A model generated the notes under the pieces. It worked only from the letters and a program-made list of their open reading frames with translations. It had not been told where the DNA came from and did not search any database. The position numbers and the translations under genes are program-made. From positions 434,001-498,000 of the forward strand of contig CAVXOW010000005.1 of assembly GCA_963763485.1 (NCBI GenBank): 64,000 bases of DNA, read 5' to 3'. This DNA is from CAWCKS01 sp963763485. GTDB taxonomy: Bacteria; Pseudomonadota; Alphaproteobacteria; Rhizobiales; Xanthobacteraceae. Shown piece after piece: positions 18,083-25,839 of the stretch (position 1 is the first letter of the stretch; every line of letters starts with the position of its first letter).

Positions 18083-18440
18083 CTCCGCGCCGTTCGCCTA
18101 TGACGGCCTCGACCGCGTGATCCACGAGAAGGCGCGGCTCGGGGTGCTGACCTCGCTGATGGCGCATCCGAAGGGCCTTGCGTTCGGTGATCTCAAGCAG
18201 CTGTGCGGCCTGACCGACGGCAACTTGAGCCGGCATTTGCAGGTGTTGCAGGACGCCGGCCTCGTCGAAATTTTGAAGGGCTACGAAGGCAACCGGCCGC
18301 ACACCACCTGCTGCCTCACCAGGACAGGGCGGCGCCGCTTCCTGGATTATCTCGCGGTGCTCGAGCAGCTCGTCCGTGATGCTGCGAGAGCCGCAAGCAA
18401 CGTGGCCCCGGATTCGGAGCCCGGCATCGTGCCGACCTGA
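18069..18440 (+). CDS. Winged-helix transcriptional regulator (HTH_34/MarR-like)
   Basis: A 123-residue single-domain DNA-binding protein. The helix-turn-helix lies at about residues 24-60 (RLGVLTSLMAHPKGLAFGDL, then GLTDGNLSRHLQVLQDAGLV), followed by a wing (KGYEGNRPHTTCCLTRTG). It has no ligand domain, which suits a local repressor. It lies between two identical palindromes at 17423 and 18485 and is likely to bind both and control itself, the membrane protein and uppS (inference). Confidence 0.88.
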   Translation: MPKIDSAPFAYDGLDRVIHEKARLGVLTSLMAHPKGLAFGDLKQLCGLTDGNLSRHLQVLQDAGLVEILKGYEGNRPHTTCCLTRTGRRRFLDYLAVLEQLVRDAARAASNVAPDSEPGIVPT

Positions 18441-18484
18441 GACTCGTTGGTGCGAATGAACGTGCCGCGTTTTTTTGACAGGAG

Positions 18485-18501
18485 ACTTTGCAGTGCAAAG
18501 T
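18485..18501. promoter_or_regulatory. Palindromic operator, copy 2
   Basis: ACTTTGCA-G-TGCAAAGT, identical in both arms to the copy at 17423. It overlaps the gap after the ribosome binding site and the first codons of the uppS paralogue; the central G is the first base of its GTG start. Confidence 0.7.
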
Positions 18502-19251
18502 GATCTACGAACAAAACCGAACGGACGGCAAGCCGTCGATCTCAACACAAAGCTGCACGTCGGCATCATCATGGATGGCAACGGTCGCTGGGCGGTTCGC
18601 CAGGGGCTGACGCGGCATCAGGGCCACATCGCCGGCGTCGAGGCGCTGCGTCGTATCGTCGAAGTCGCGCCGAGCCAAGGCATCGGCACGCTGACGCTCT
18701 ACGCCTTCTCCAGCGACAACTGGCGCAGGCCGCCGGCCGAGGTCATGGGGTTGATGGAGCTCTTGCGCTTCTATCTCGACGACGAACTCGACAAGCTCGT
18801 GCGCAACGATGTTCGCCTCACCATGATCGGCCGCCGCGATCGCATTCCTGCCGGCCTTGCGCGCGAGATCGGCCGCGCTGAGAGAGCGTCGGCAAACGGC
18901 AATGCGCTGCGCTTGCGGGTCGCGGTCGACTACTCCGCGCGCGATGCAATTCTTCAGGCCGTGGCGCGTGCGAAAAACCTGCACGAGCTCAACCGCGAAA
19001 ATTTCTCCGCGCTCGTCGCCGGCGAGGCCGGCCTGCGCGATGTCGATCTCGTCATCCGCACCTCCGGCGAGCGGCGGCTATCCGACTTCCTGCTGTGGGA
19101 GAGCGCCTACGCCGAGCTCTACTTCACCGATCGGATGTGGCCCGACTTCGATACCGACGATCTCGCGCAGGCGCTCGCAAGCTTCCACAAGCGCGAGCGG
19201 CGCTTTGGCGGACTTAAGAGCGTGGCGCCGGAAGCAGTGACGAGTCTATAG
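18493..19251 (+). CDS. uppS: Polyprenyl diphosphate synthase (UppS-type), probable paralogue
   Basis: cis-Prenyltransferase that makes long-chain polyprenyl diphosphate. The 252-residue protein keeps the family blocks: MDGNGRWA with the catalytic Asp, RHQGH, YAFSSDNWRRP and RTSGERRLSDFLLWESAYAE. The GTG at 18493 follows AGGAG at 18479 with good spacing. The housekeeping uppS of alphaproteobacteria normally sits with frr, cdsA and dxr; this copy instead lies with a repressor and a membrane protein, so it is likely a second, regulated enzyme (inference). Confidence 0.9.
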   Translation: MQSDLRTKPNGRQAVDLNTKLHVGIIMDGNGRWAVRQGLTRHQGHIAGVEALRRIVEVAPSQGIGTLTLYAFSSDNWRRPPAEVMGLMELLRFYLDDELDKLVRNDVRLTMIGRRDRIPAGLAREIGRAERASANGNALRLRVAVDYSARDAILQAVARAKNLHELNRENFSALVAGEAGLRDVDLVIRTSGERRLSDFLLWESAYAELYFTDRMWPDFDTDDLAQALASFHKRERRFGGLKSVAPEAVTSL

Positions 19252-19618
19252 GCCACGCGGCCCCAACCCGCGGGTGCGGTCCTACGAAATGTTCAGTTTG
19301 TTCTTCCGCGACAAGTGCGTGAAAGATGGGCCGACCGTGGTGCAGTTCCGGGGCGCGTCACAGGAGGCGGAGGAGGAGTCGATGGTAGTGGCGGGCCGCA
19401 AGCGCGAACCGAGAAGCAGGCCGCGTGAAATGAATTGCAGGGAGAGACGCAATTGGGCCGATAAGAAGAGCATTTGGCGCTGCTCTCTGGGCGGTTGTAG
19501 CTGCCGGGCCGATGAGCAACACGCCGGTCGCGCCTAAGCCTGTCCCATCGGCCGCCTAAATGGTTCACCCCCAACGGTTTCATAATGATAAGGTATTTTT
19601 TTATCGGGACTCCGCGAG
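19252..19618. other. Intergenic region before the Crp/Fnr regulator
   Basis: 367 bp with no supported gene. An 87-codon plus-strand frame at 19274 has a poor, Arg/Cys/Ser-rich translation and no ribosome binding site. The last 60 bp are A/T-rich and probably contain the promoter of the regulator. Confidence 0.5.
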
Positions 19619-20293
19619 ATGAAATCAACGGCCAAGGCTGTACTCCGTGAGCCAACGTTCGATCCAAAGACATTTCTCGCCAGGATCGGCGAGGGCCGGA
19701 GCATCGCAAAATACCGAAAAGAGCAGATCGTCTTTTCGCAGGGCGAGCCGGCAGATTCGGTGTTCTACATCCAGAAGGGCAAGGTCAAAGTCACCGTGGT
19801 TTCCAAGCAAGGCAAGGAAGCCGTCGTGGCCATTCTCGATGTGGACGAATTTGTCGGCGAGGGATGCCTCGCCGGACAAACAATGCGTATCGCGACCGCA
19901 ACCGCAATGACCGACGCGGTTGTGATGCGACTGGAAAGGGCTGCCATTGTCCGCGCGCTTCATGACGAGCCGGCATTCGCCGAGTTATTCATCGCGTATC
20001 TGCTGACGCGCACGATCCGCGTCGAATCGGATCTCGTCGATCAATTGTTCAACTCCAGCGAAAAGCGTCTTGCCCGGCTGCTTCTGTTGTTGGCCAACTT
20101 TGGCAAGGAAACGAAACCGGAGCCTATTATCGCGAAAATCAGTCAGGAGACCCTGGCCGAGATGATCGGCACAACCCGATCCCGCGTCAGCTTCTTCATG
20201 AATAAATTTCGAAAGCTTGGATTCATCGAATACAACGGTGGCATCGAAGTTCACAGTTCATTGTTAAACGTCGTTCTGCACGACCAGGACTGA
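19619..20293 (+). CDS. Crp/Fnr family transcriptional regulator
   Basis: A 224-residue regulator: cyclic-nucleotide-binding-like beta roll at about 30-130 (FSQGEPADSVFYIQKGKVKV, then GEGCLAG), dimer helix at about 130-165, and a C-terminal winged helix at about 170-220 (ISQETLAEMIGTTRSRVSFF). It lacks the N-terminal cysteine cluster of oxygen-sensing FNR. Close relatives in rhizobia have no known ligand. It is monocistronic and opens the accessory stretch. Confidence 0.93.
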   Translation: MKSTAKAVLREPTFDPKTFLARIGEGRSIAKYRKEQIVFSQGEPADSVFYIQKGKVKVTVVSKQGKEAVVAILDVDEFVGEGCLAGQTMRIATATAMTDAVVMRLERAAIVRALHDEPAFAELFIAYLLTRTIRVESDLVDQLFNSSEKRLARLLLLLANFGKETKPEPIIAKISQETLAEMIGTTRSRVSFFMNKFRKLGFIEYNGGIEVHSSLLNVVLHDQD

Positions 20294-20375
20294 ACGTTTG
20301 TGCGCTGACCTGCGTCGGCGGCCCGTTTGCCGCGGGGTCGACGAAAGCGCCCGACCCGGGCGCCTTCTGATTTCG

Positions 20376-20771
20376 TTACTGGCAGAGATGATTGCGGCCA
20401 TCCTCGCCACGGAACACCGTTCCCGGCTGACAAACAAAGCCATTACGCGCTGCGTAACCCGGATCGTAAGTGTAGCTATAGCTATTGTTCGCATAGGGAT
20501 AGGCGGGTTCGTAGGCATATAAATCGTCGTAAGATGATTGATACCCGCCATAGTAACCGGGACCACCGCCAAGCACCGCACCGGCGACTACGCCAGCCGC
20601 AATGCCTGGCAGGATGCCCGCACCGCGGAATCCACCGCCGCGGTAACCGCCGCCGGTAAAATGAGCGCCGCCGCCGTGGAAGCCGCGATTGCCACCCTGT
20701 GCAAATGCCGGGGACGCCGTCGCGAAGGCAACTGCCAGACAGGCAGCGCCAATCGTTCCAATTCTGATCAT
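20376..20771 (-). CDS. Small secreted Gly/Tyr-rich protein
   Basis: A 131-residue protein with a signal peptide (about 1-22, ending SPAFAQ), a Gly-rich region, a hydrophobic Gly/Ala segment (about 55-70) that may be a glycine-zipper, and a Tyr-rich part ending in a conserved-looking CQPGTVFRGEDGRNHLCQ with two cysteines. The AGGAG ribosome binding site upstream of ATG 20771 rules out the longer frame starting at 20828. A GGAAC-N18-GTT sequence lies upstream, suggesting stress control. Confidence 0.8.
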   Translation of the reverse strand: MIRIGTIGAACLAVAFATASPAFAQGGNRGFHGGGAHFTGGGYRGGGFRGAGILPGIAAGVVAGAVLGGGPGYYGGYQSSYDDLYAYEPAYPYANNSYSYTYDPGYAARNGFVCQPGTVFRGEDGRNHLCQ

Positions 20772-20800
20772 GACTGTTTCTCCTGATGAGTCGGAGAGAG

Positions 20801-20826
20801 AACAGTTCCGGCTCCGCAAACGTTCC
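20801..20826 (-). promoter_or_regulatory. Candidate sigma-EcfG promoter for the Gly/Tyr-rich protein gene
   Basis: On the minus strand GGAAC (20826-20822), 18 nt, then GTT (20803-20801), about 30 nt before the start codon. This fits the rhizobial general-stress sigma factor consensus (GGAAC, 18-19 nt, TT). The pattern is short and can arise by chance. Confidence 0.42.
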
Positions 20827-20927
20827 ATTTCACTTGTGCCATTCGGCGCAGGGCTGCGGGCGAGGTCGCGCGTCCCTCACGGCAATGAGCAGCCCTGCTC
20901 GGCATTGGCGTCCGGCAGGCCGATATG

Positions 20928-20966
20928 AGCACAAACAAAGAAGCCGCCCCCACAGGAGCGGCTTCA
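20928..20966 (-). terminator. Rho-independent terminator of the csbD gene
   Basis: GAAGCCGC and GCGGCTTC form an 8-bp stem at 20940-20965 with a 10-nt loop; read on the minus strand it is followed by TTTGTTTGT. It lies 24 nt after the csbD stop. Confidence 0.7.
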
Positions 20967-20988
20967 GTTTAGCAGCACAACGTATCAG

Positions 20989-21180
20989 CTATCTGTTTGC
21001 GGCCTTTGAAGCGTTGCGTACTGCGTCCTTGACGTCACCTGCGACGTTGTGGAGATCGCCCTTGGTCTTGTCGACCTTGCCTTCCGTCTCGAGCTTCTTG
21101 TCGCCGGTCAGTTTGCCGGCCGTTTCCTTGACGGCGCCCTTGGCCTTGTCGGCGGCGCCCTTGATGTGCTCGCGATCCAT
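20989..21180 (-). CDS. CsbD family stress protein
   Basis: A 63-residue, highly charged, helical protein of the CsbD family, which is induced by general stress in many bacteria; the molecular role is unknown. The family pattern is clear: HIKGAADKAKGAVKETAGKL and DKTKGDLHNVAGDVKDAVR. It is monocistronic with its own terminator. No exact EcfG-type promoter was found, though GGAACGTTTTG occurs upstream on its strand. Confidence 0.93.
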   Translation of the reverse strand: MDREHIKGAADKAKGAVKETAGKLTGDKKLETEGKVDKTKGDLHNVAGDVKDAVRNASKAANR

Positions 21181-21451
21181 AGTTCCATTCCTTCGATTTT
21201 GGGGATGCTTGATAATGCCCCTTCCGACAAAACGTTCCGGGGCGCCTATCTCCGGCGCGAGGCGCTGGAAGTTCCATTACCGGAAGAACGTCCGCGCATG
21301 AGAAATTGCGAGCAGCTCAAGCGCGTAACGGCACGCGCGGAAAACGCGAGGCAATCGGTCGACCTAAGTCCTTGACGGCCTCAACAAAGAAACGCTGCTG
21401 GATTTTTGCGCGGTCCGGCGATCCCGGCCTTAACCGAAATCGCCGATGCAA

Positions 21452-21835
21452 TTATCGACGATAGTATCCGCCGCCATAAGGACCGTTGCCATAATAACGT
21501 GGTGCGGGCTGATATCCGTAACCGTTATTGTAGTACCCGTTATTGTTGTACCCATTGTTGTAGTAATCGCTGCGCTGCTGCTGAGCGGCAATCGCCCCGA
21601 TGGTGCCTATTGCCATCCCCATGGCGGCAAGCCCCGCCGCGTTGCCCCCGTTGCGATAGTGTCGGTAGTGCCGAACCGCAATCAAGCCATCGTTTGAAGC
21701 CGCGATGGTCGAGGCCTCTTTGGGGCTCTGGCTGGGACCCGCCATCGCCAGCGGCGTCGCCACTGTGAGGACAAGCATCGCAATCGCCGCGCAGGCCACA
21801 GTGCGGCCAAAGCGTCGTGGCTCATGATTTTGCAT
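21452..21835 (-). CDS. Secreted Asn/Tyr/Gly-rich small protein
   Basis: A 127-residue protein with a signal peptide (about 1-32, ending PLAMAG), a short hydrophobic glycine-rich segment (about 65-83, GLAAMGMAIGTIGAIAA) and a tail made almost wholly of Tyr, Asn and Gly repeats (YYNNGYNNNGYYNNGYGY). Such tails occur in envelope proteins of unknown role. A FixK/FNR-type palindrome is centred about 62 bp upstream of the start. Confidence 0.75.
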   Translation of the reverse strand: MQNHEPRRFGRTVACAAIAMLVLTVATPLAMAGPSQSPKEASTIAASNDGLIAVRHYRHYRNGGNAAGLAAMGMAIGTIGAIAAQQQRSDYYNNGYNNNGYYNNGYGYQPAPRYYGNGPYGGGYYRR

Positions 21836-21890
21836 CTGAAATCTCTCTTTAGGTCAGGGGTGCGCCGGATCGCCTCGCGATCGGCACTTA

Positions 21891-21904
21891 TTGATCATGA
21901 TCAA
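21891..21904. promoter_or_regulatory. FixK/FNR-type binding site
   Basis: TTGATCATGATCAA, a perfect palindrome that matches TTGA-N6-TCAA. It lies between the minus-strand secreted protein gene (start 21835) and the plus-strand HPF-like gene (start 22048). The distance to 21835 would suit a -41.5 activator site for a start at about 21856. Confidence 0.55.
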
Positions 21905-22047
21905 CCTGCCGCTACAGGAAGTCTGGTCAAATTTGATCAAAATAGGGCGTGGAAGCTCAGGTCGATGACGATGTCCTGTTTTGCTCAGCCCGCCCGCAAG
22001 TTGGGGTCTAGAGTTGATAGCAGTGTCGGAGGCTGAAAGAGACTGAC

Positions 22048-22371
22048 ATGCAAATCGTTCCGCAAATCACGTTCGAAGGTCTCGATGCGTCCGCTGCCAC
22101 CCGCGAGGCAATTCTGAATGAAATCGCGCGGCTCGAAGTGCACAGCAAACGCATTACAGGTTGCCGCGTGACGGTGATCGCGCCCAGTCACAAGCACCGC
22201 CACGGCCCTGGCTTCGAGGTTCACATCTTGGTCACGACGCCGCCGCACGAAGACATCCTGGTGAATCGCACGACGCCCGATGACGCGCGGCACGAGCATG
22301 TCGAAGTCGCGATCAAAGACGCTTTCTCCGCTGCCAGGCGGCAACTGGATAGCCTTTCCGGCAGAGATTGA
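22048..22371 (+). CDS. HPF/RaiA family ribosome-associated protein
   Basis: A 107-residue protein of the hibernation factor fold (beta-alpha-beta3-alpha), shown by ITFEGLDASAATREAILNEI near the start and HVEVAIKDAFSAARRQL at the end. Such proteins bind the 30S decoding region and silence or protect idle ribosomes. It lacks the C-terminal extension of long HPF, and is probably a second, stress-specific copy. The FixK-like site upstream suggests low-oxygen control (inference). Confidence 0.85.
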   Translation: MQIVPQITFEGLDASAATREAILNEIARLEVHSKRITGCRVTVIAPSHKHRHGPGFEVHILVTTPPHEDILVNRTTPDDARHEHVEVAIKDAFSAARRQLDSLSGRD

Positions 22372-22418
22372 TCCGTCGCGCGAGTGAGCCAATTGAGTTG
22401 GTGAGAGGCGTGTAGCTG

Positions 22419-22787
22419 ATGAAAGAGGCGGACGTAATGATGCAAGCTAAAGCCACGGCCCCGTCTCCGGCTGTCTTTGTGCTTGAGATCGAGGGTCGAA
22501 CAATTTTGGCGTTCAAGGCCTCGACCCATCGCCAAGCTCAAGAACTCGGCAAGGAAGAGTGGCTGCGGGAGGACTTGAAGCATATGACCGCTGGCCATGC
22601 GCCGCTTTGGGATGGCAGGGCGCGGATCAAGGTGCGCCGTGCTCAGCCTGAGGAAGCAGTTCGCTACGCTGAGGCGAAGGTGGAGAACGCCGCGGGCGAC
22701 CTGCCTTTGGTTTACCTCGTTCAGCGCGATGATGAGCCGGATGCAAGCGGGCCCGGTCCTCAGGGTGCATTTCCGCCTCGACGATAA
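22419..22787 (+). CDS. Hypothetical protein
   Basis: A 122-residue soluble protein that reads as a compact alpha/beta domain (VFVLEIEGRTILAFKAST, then EEWLREDLKHM) followed by a Pro/Gly/Asp-rich tail. It lies 47 nt after the HPF-like gene on the same strand and may be co-transcribed. An ATG at 22437 behind a GAGGCGG sequence is an alternative start. It resembles short rhizobial hypotheticals with no known role. Confidence 0.68.
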   Translation: MKEADVMMQAKATAPSPAVFVLEIEGRTILAFKASTHRQAQELGKEEWLREDLKHMTAGHAPLWDGRARIKVRRAQPEEAVRYAEAKVENAAGDLPLVYLVQRDDEPDASGPGPQGAFPPRR

Positions 22788-22814
22788 CAGACGCTGCTTG
22801 CCGTAACATGCTGG

Positions 22815-22847
22815 ATATCGGCTTAGCCGATATGCAGCGCGCGCTGC
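22815..22847. repeat. Two adjacent perfect palindromes
   Basis: ATATCGGCT-T-AGCCGATAT (22815-22833) followed at once by GCAGCGCGCGCTGC (22834-22847). The pair lies 28 nt after a stop codon and may be a transcription terminator without a T-run or a protein-binding site. Confidence 0.55.
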
Positions 22848-22926
22848 GATCCTTTCGTGCGCGCGCTCTCCATGTGACTCGGAGAGCCGGGTGAACGAGT
22901 GTTCACGCAATAAACCCGTCTAGTCT

Positions 22927-22952
22927 GGAACGGACGCTCAAGCCTTCGAGTT
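22927..22952 (+). promoter_or_regulatory. Candidate sigma-EcfG promoter for the DUF1236 gene
   Basis: GGAAC at 22927-22931, 18 nt, GTT at 22950-22952, ending 31 nt before the ATG. This fits the general-stress sigma factor pattern and a typical leader length. Confidence 0.5.
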
Positions 22953-22983
22953 GTGTCAGTGGGGCTATTCCAGGAGACATACT

Positions 22984-23700
22984 ATGAGAAAGACTTTTTT
23001 GATTTCTGTTTCTGCCGCCGCATTGATCGCGGCAAGCGGCTGCGCTTTTGCGCAAGGTCCGAACACGCAGAGCGCACCCACCAGCCAAAGTGCGCAGGGC
23101 TCAACACAGAACGTACCGGCAGAGAAAATCGCGCCGAGGATGAATCGGAGTGAGACCCCCGACGCCAAGGCGAAGGTTGAGGGCAAGACAATCGGCCAGG
23201 TCGAGCAAAAGGGTCCGACCGATCTCGCAGCTCCCAAGCGCGCCGAAGGTGATGTGAAGAAGGACGATACCAAGGCCAAGGCTATGGAGAACAAGGCTAC
23301 GGAGAACAAGCCCGATATGAAGCCGAACGACAAGGCTGCGTCAGAGATGAACGCGGACAAGTCAAAGGCTGAAATGAAGGGCAACCCGAAAGCCGCCAGC
23401 GACACGAAGACCGGGGTTACCACCGGACAGGCCGCGGCAGGGTCGAAGCAACTCTCTGTAGAGCAGCGCGCTACGATCCACTCGGTCGTCAGGGAGCACA
23501 AGGTTCAGCCGGCCAACAACGTCAACTTCGCGATCACGGTGGGCACCGCTGTCCCCCGCACCATGAAGTTCTATCCGGTCCCGGCCGAATTCGTAACGAT
23601 CAATCGCGAGTGGCGAGGATTTGAATACTTTCTCGTCGGCGATCGGATTGTCATCGTGAATCCGCGAACCCTCGAGATCGTCGCGGTTGTCGAAGCGTAA
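22984..23700 (+). CDS. DUF1236 domain secreted protein
   Basis: A 238-residue protein: signal peptide (about 1-23, ending GCAFAQ, with a Cys that could also be a lipobox), a long Lys/Asp/Ala/Met-rich disordered region (about 30-155) with repeats of the DNKA/ENKA type, and a C-terminal DUF1236 domain (about 165-238) ending in the motif DRIVIVNPRTLEIVAVVE. DUF1236 proteins are frequent in Bradyrhizobium and are thought to be periplasmic; their role is unknown. A strong terminator follows. Confidence 0.88.
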   Translation: MRKTFLISVSAAALIAASGCAFAQGPNTQSAPTSQSAQGSTQNVPAEKIAPRMNRSETPDAKAKVEGKTIGQVEQKGPTDLAAPKRAEGDVKKDDTKAKAMENKATENKPDMKPNDKAASEMNADKSKAEMKGNPKAASDTKTGVTTGQAAAGSKQLSVEQRATIHSVVREHKVQPANNVNFAITVGTAVPRTMKFYPVPAEFVTINREWRGFEYFLVGDRIVIVNPRTLEIVAVVEA

Positions 23701-23726
23701 CGCAATCAGAAGCGTAACGGAGTATC

Positions 23727-23758
23727 AAAGGGTCGGCTCTCGCAGCCGACCCTTTTTT
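23727..23758 (+). terminator. Rho-independent terminator of the DUF1236 gene
   Basis: Perfect 12-bp stem (AAAGGGTCGGCT and AGCCGACCCTTT), 5-nt loop, then a T-run. The A-rich left side lets it also act on the converging minus-strand gene that ends at 23814. Confidence 0.9.
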
Positions 23759-23813
23759 CAATCCACCGGAGTTTGAGGTACACTGCCGCTCGGTTGACCG
23801 AACCGTACGCTCG

Positions 23814-24302
23814 TTACTGTCCACCGATCCCGTCCGACCCGGAATCTTTCGCGGAGAGCGGCGCGACGGAGGTTGTCGAGACGGTTGTGTCCGTTGTCGT
23901 CGCTCGATAGCTCTGCGCAAGCAGCGATATCGCCGTCACGAAAGCCAGCCACGCCAGGAAGAGCATCGTGCGCCGCGCATGGGCCTTCCGGGTGTCGAGC
24001 GTTACCGTCGCGGTTACGTCCGGTTGCGGCAGCAGCGAAACAAGGCGCGCCGAAATCGTGTTCGCTTGAGCCGGATCCCAGCCGTTCGCGGCCGCCAGAT
24101 CCAGCGAGGAAACCAGGGACATCTCGGCTTTTGCTTTCGGCATCGCCGCAAGGCGAGCCGCTTCCTTCCAGGGGTCGCGGTTGATTTGGGCGAGTGCCGA
24201 GAGAACGCTGAGCTGCAGCCCGTTGGGGTCTTCGCAGACCGGCGCGAACAGAAAGCAATCAAATTGAGTGGTCAGTCCCCACCCGGATAGGCGGCTGTCC
24301 AT
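23814..24302 (-). CDS. Hypothetical protein with one membrane span
   Basis: A 162-residue protein with a soluble N-terminal region (about 1-105, containing CFLFAPVCEDPNGLQLSVLS), one transmembrane helix (about 112-128) and a Ser/Thr-rich C-terminal tail. The first 45 residues look conserved in feel but are not a domain I can name. It begins 4 nt after the stop of the histidine kinase, so it is probably the second gene of that operon and may act with the kinase. Confidence 0.72.
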   Translation of the reverse strand: MDSRLSGWGLTTQFDCFLFAPVCEDPNGLQLSVLSALAQINRDPWKEAARLAAMPKAKAEMSLVSSLDLAAANGWDPAQANTISARLVSLLPQPDVTATVTLDTRKAHARRTMLFLAWLAFVTAISLLAQSYRATTTDTTVSTTSVAPLSAKDSGSDGIGGQ

Positions 24303-24306
24303 GATG

Positions 24307-25007
24307 CTAACCTGTTGCTCCGTTAACCGAGCGCGCTTTGCTCGCGACTGTCACAGGCGAGCGGAACGAGATCGCGAGGAGTGTTCCACCTCCGTTATTG
24401 CCGCTCGTGATGCGCAGCTTGCCGCCGATCTGCTTGACGAACTCCTGGACGATCTTCATCCCGAGCCCGTTGCTCTCATCGAGCCTGAACCCCACCGGTA
24501 ACCCCGGCCCGTCATCCTCAACCGACAACAAATGGCTATGAGGTGACGGCGTTTCGAATCGGACGATGATTTTGCCCTTGGCATGTTTCGCTGAATTCGT
24601 GATTAGCTCACTGACGATGAAGCCAAGAGGAATCGCGAGTGCCGTTGGAATTCTGCAGCTCGTGCCTTGAACAGTGATGGTATCGGTTGGTGAATCGGGA
24701 AACACCAGGCTGGCTAGGTCTTCCGACAGACGATCGAGATATTGTTTGAACTCGACGTGTTTTTCATCATCGAGAAGATGCAGCTGCCGATGCACGTGTC
24801 CGAAAGCAACGATGCGATTGACGGCGACCGTTAATTGAGCGGCAGCCTCTGGCGACGCCGCGCGGCTTTGCGCCGTCAGCAGGCTGGCAATCATTTGAAT
24901 ACCGTTCAGAAGGCGATGGTCGAATTCTTTCGCCTGTGCGCTGTAGCGGCGCGATAGATCTTGTTTTCCTGCCGTAGCGCATGTTCGCGTGCGAGCGAGG
25001 CCTGCAA
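24307..25007 (-). CDS. Sensor histidine kinase, HisKA_2/HWE type, uncertain 5' end
   Basis: Kinase core with the phospho-acceptor segment AKEFDHRLLNGIQMIASLL, an N box (ELITNSAKHA), G1 (DDGPGLP) and G2 (NGLGMKIV). The first ATG (24894) lies after the acceptor histidine and would remove it, so the gene must start upstream; TTG at 25007 is the nearest usable start. The same frame stays open and protein-like back to about 25107 (GEVWRETRSWTSQF, then TQLELQASLAREHALRQE), with no ATG. A one-base change in a run of six C at about 25080 would join it to an ATG. Response regulator genes are not adjacent. Confidence 0.78.
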
Positions 25008-25109
25008 TTCGAGCTGCGTCGCAAACTGGCTGGTCCAGGATCGCGTTTCGCGCCAGACCTCACCCGACCCGGAAATTGAAGGGGGGTTTGCAGGTCGCCA
25101 TCGATCAAT

Positions 25110-25582
25110 TCATGATGCTGCCTCCGAAATATTCAGGAGGTCGGACGAGGCTCGCTCAAACAGCTCAACATGGTTCGTCTGCAGTGAACGAGAGCCGAGT
25201 CCTTCGTCTCCCGTGCGTCAATGTCGTACTGCAGCGGCGTTCAAGCTGGTCCGAATTGCTCACCATCGGAAAATAAATGGCTGGCGGATAACTGGCACGG
25301 CGAGCGAAAGGCCCCGGCTGGTGGTAGCCGGGGCCGGGGCCTTCTCCAGGACGTCGGGAACACAATGTGGGGCGCATTGGAGACGTCCGAGGCAATAAGC
25401 ATGAGGCAAACACGGGCCGAAAACTGAGCAAAATCGAACACCCCAATCTTGCATTTGAATCTATCAATAGCCGATGAATCCTGCTCGCTCGAACCGCTTG
25501 CAAGTCTGAAATCCTCAGCCGTTGCATGCCCGAGTGAGCAGAAGGCGGACGCGACGCGTTCCGCAACCTCTGGAAAGAGATC
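25110..25582. other. Intergenic region, no supported gene
   Basis: About 470 bp between the divergent kinase and the small gene at 25583. A strong minus-strand ribosome binding site (GGAGG at about 25124) precedes ATG-AAT-TGA, just above the broken start of the kinase. Short overlapping frames on both strands have no support. Confidence 0.5.
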
Positions 25583-25828
25583 ATGGAACACGACCCGATA
25601 CTGAGCGCTGTTGACCGCACTTTATCCATTTATCTCCTGATGAATCAGCATAGCCGGGAAGAGCAGCAGCTTGCGCGCACGGCGCTGAAGCTGGAGTTCG
25701 ACCAATTGATCGCGAATGGAGAACACCAGGAGCGGCTCGTCGTCAAAGGGCTCACGCTGTTGAGACAACTTGACGAGCGGAAACCGGCGAAGCGGGCACG
25801 CGATCGGCTGTCGCCAATGCAGATATAA
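25583..25828 (+). CDS. Small hypothetical helical protein
   Basis: An 81-residue, mainly helical protein (DPILSAVDRTLSIYLLMNQ, REEQQLARTALKLEFDQL) with no signal peptide or membrane span. The ATG is preceded by GGAAAGAG. No domain is recognised. A GGAAC-N18-GTT element and the next small secreted gene follow it. Confidence 0.65.
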   Translation: MEHDPILSAVDRTLSIYLLMNQHSREEQQLARTALKLEFDQLIANGEHQERLVVKGLTLLRQLDERKPAKRARDRLSPMQI

Positions 25829-25839
25829 TCATTGTTGAC

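Noticed and set aside
19274..19537. 87-codon plus-strand frame after uppS
   Set aside because: Composition is Arg/Cys/Glu-rich and random-looking, and there is no ribosome binding site.
21213..21238. EcfG-type promoter for csbD
   Set aside because: GGAACGTTTTG is present, but neither 17 nor 18 nt downstream is there GTT; the match is incomplete.
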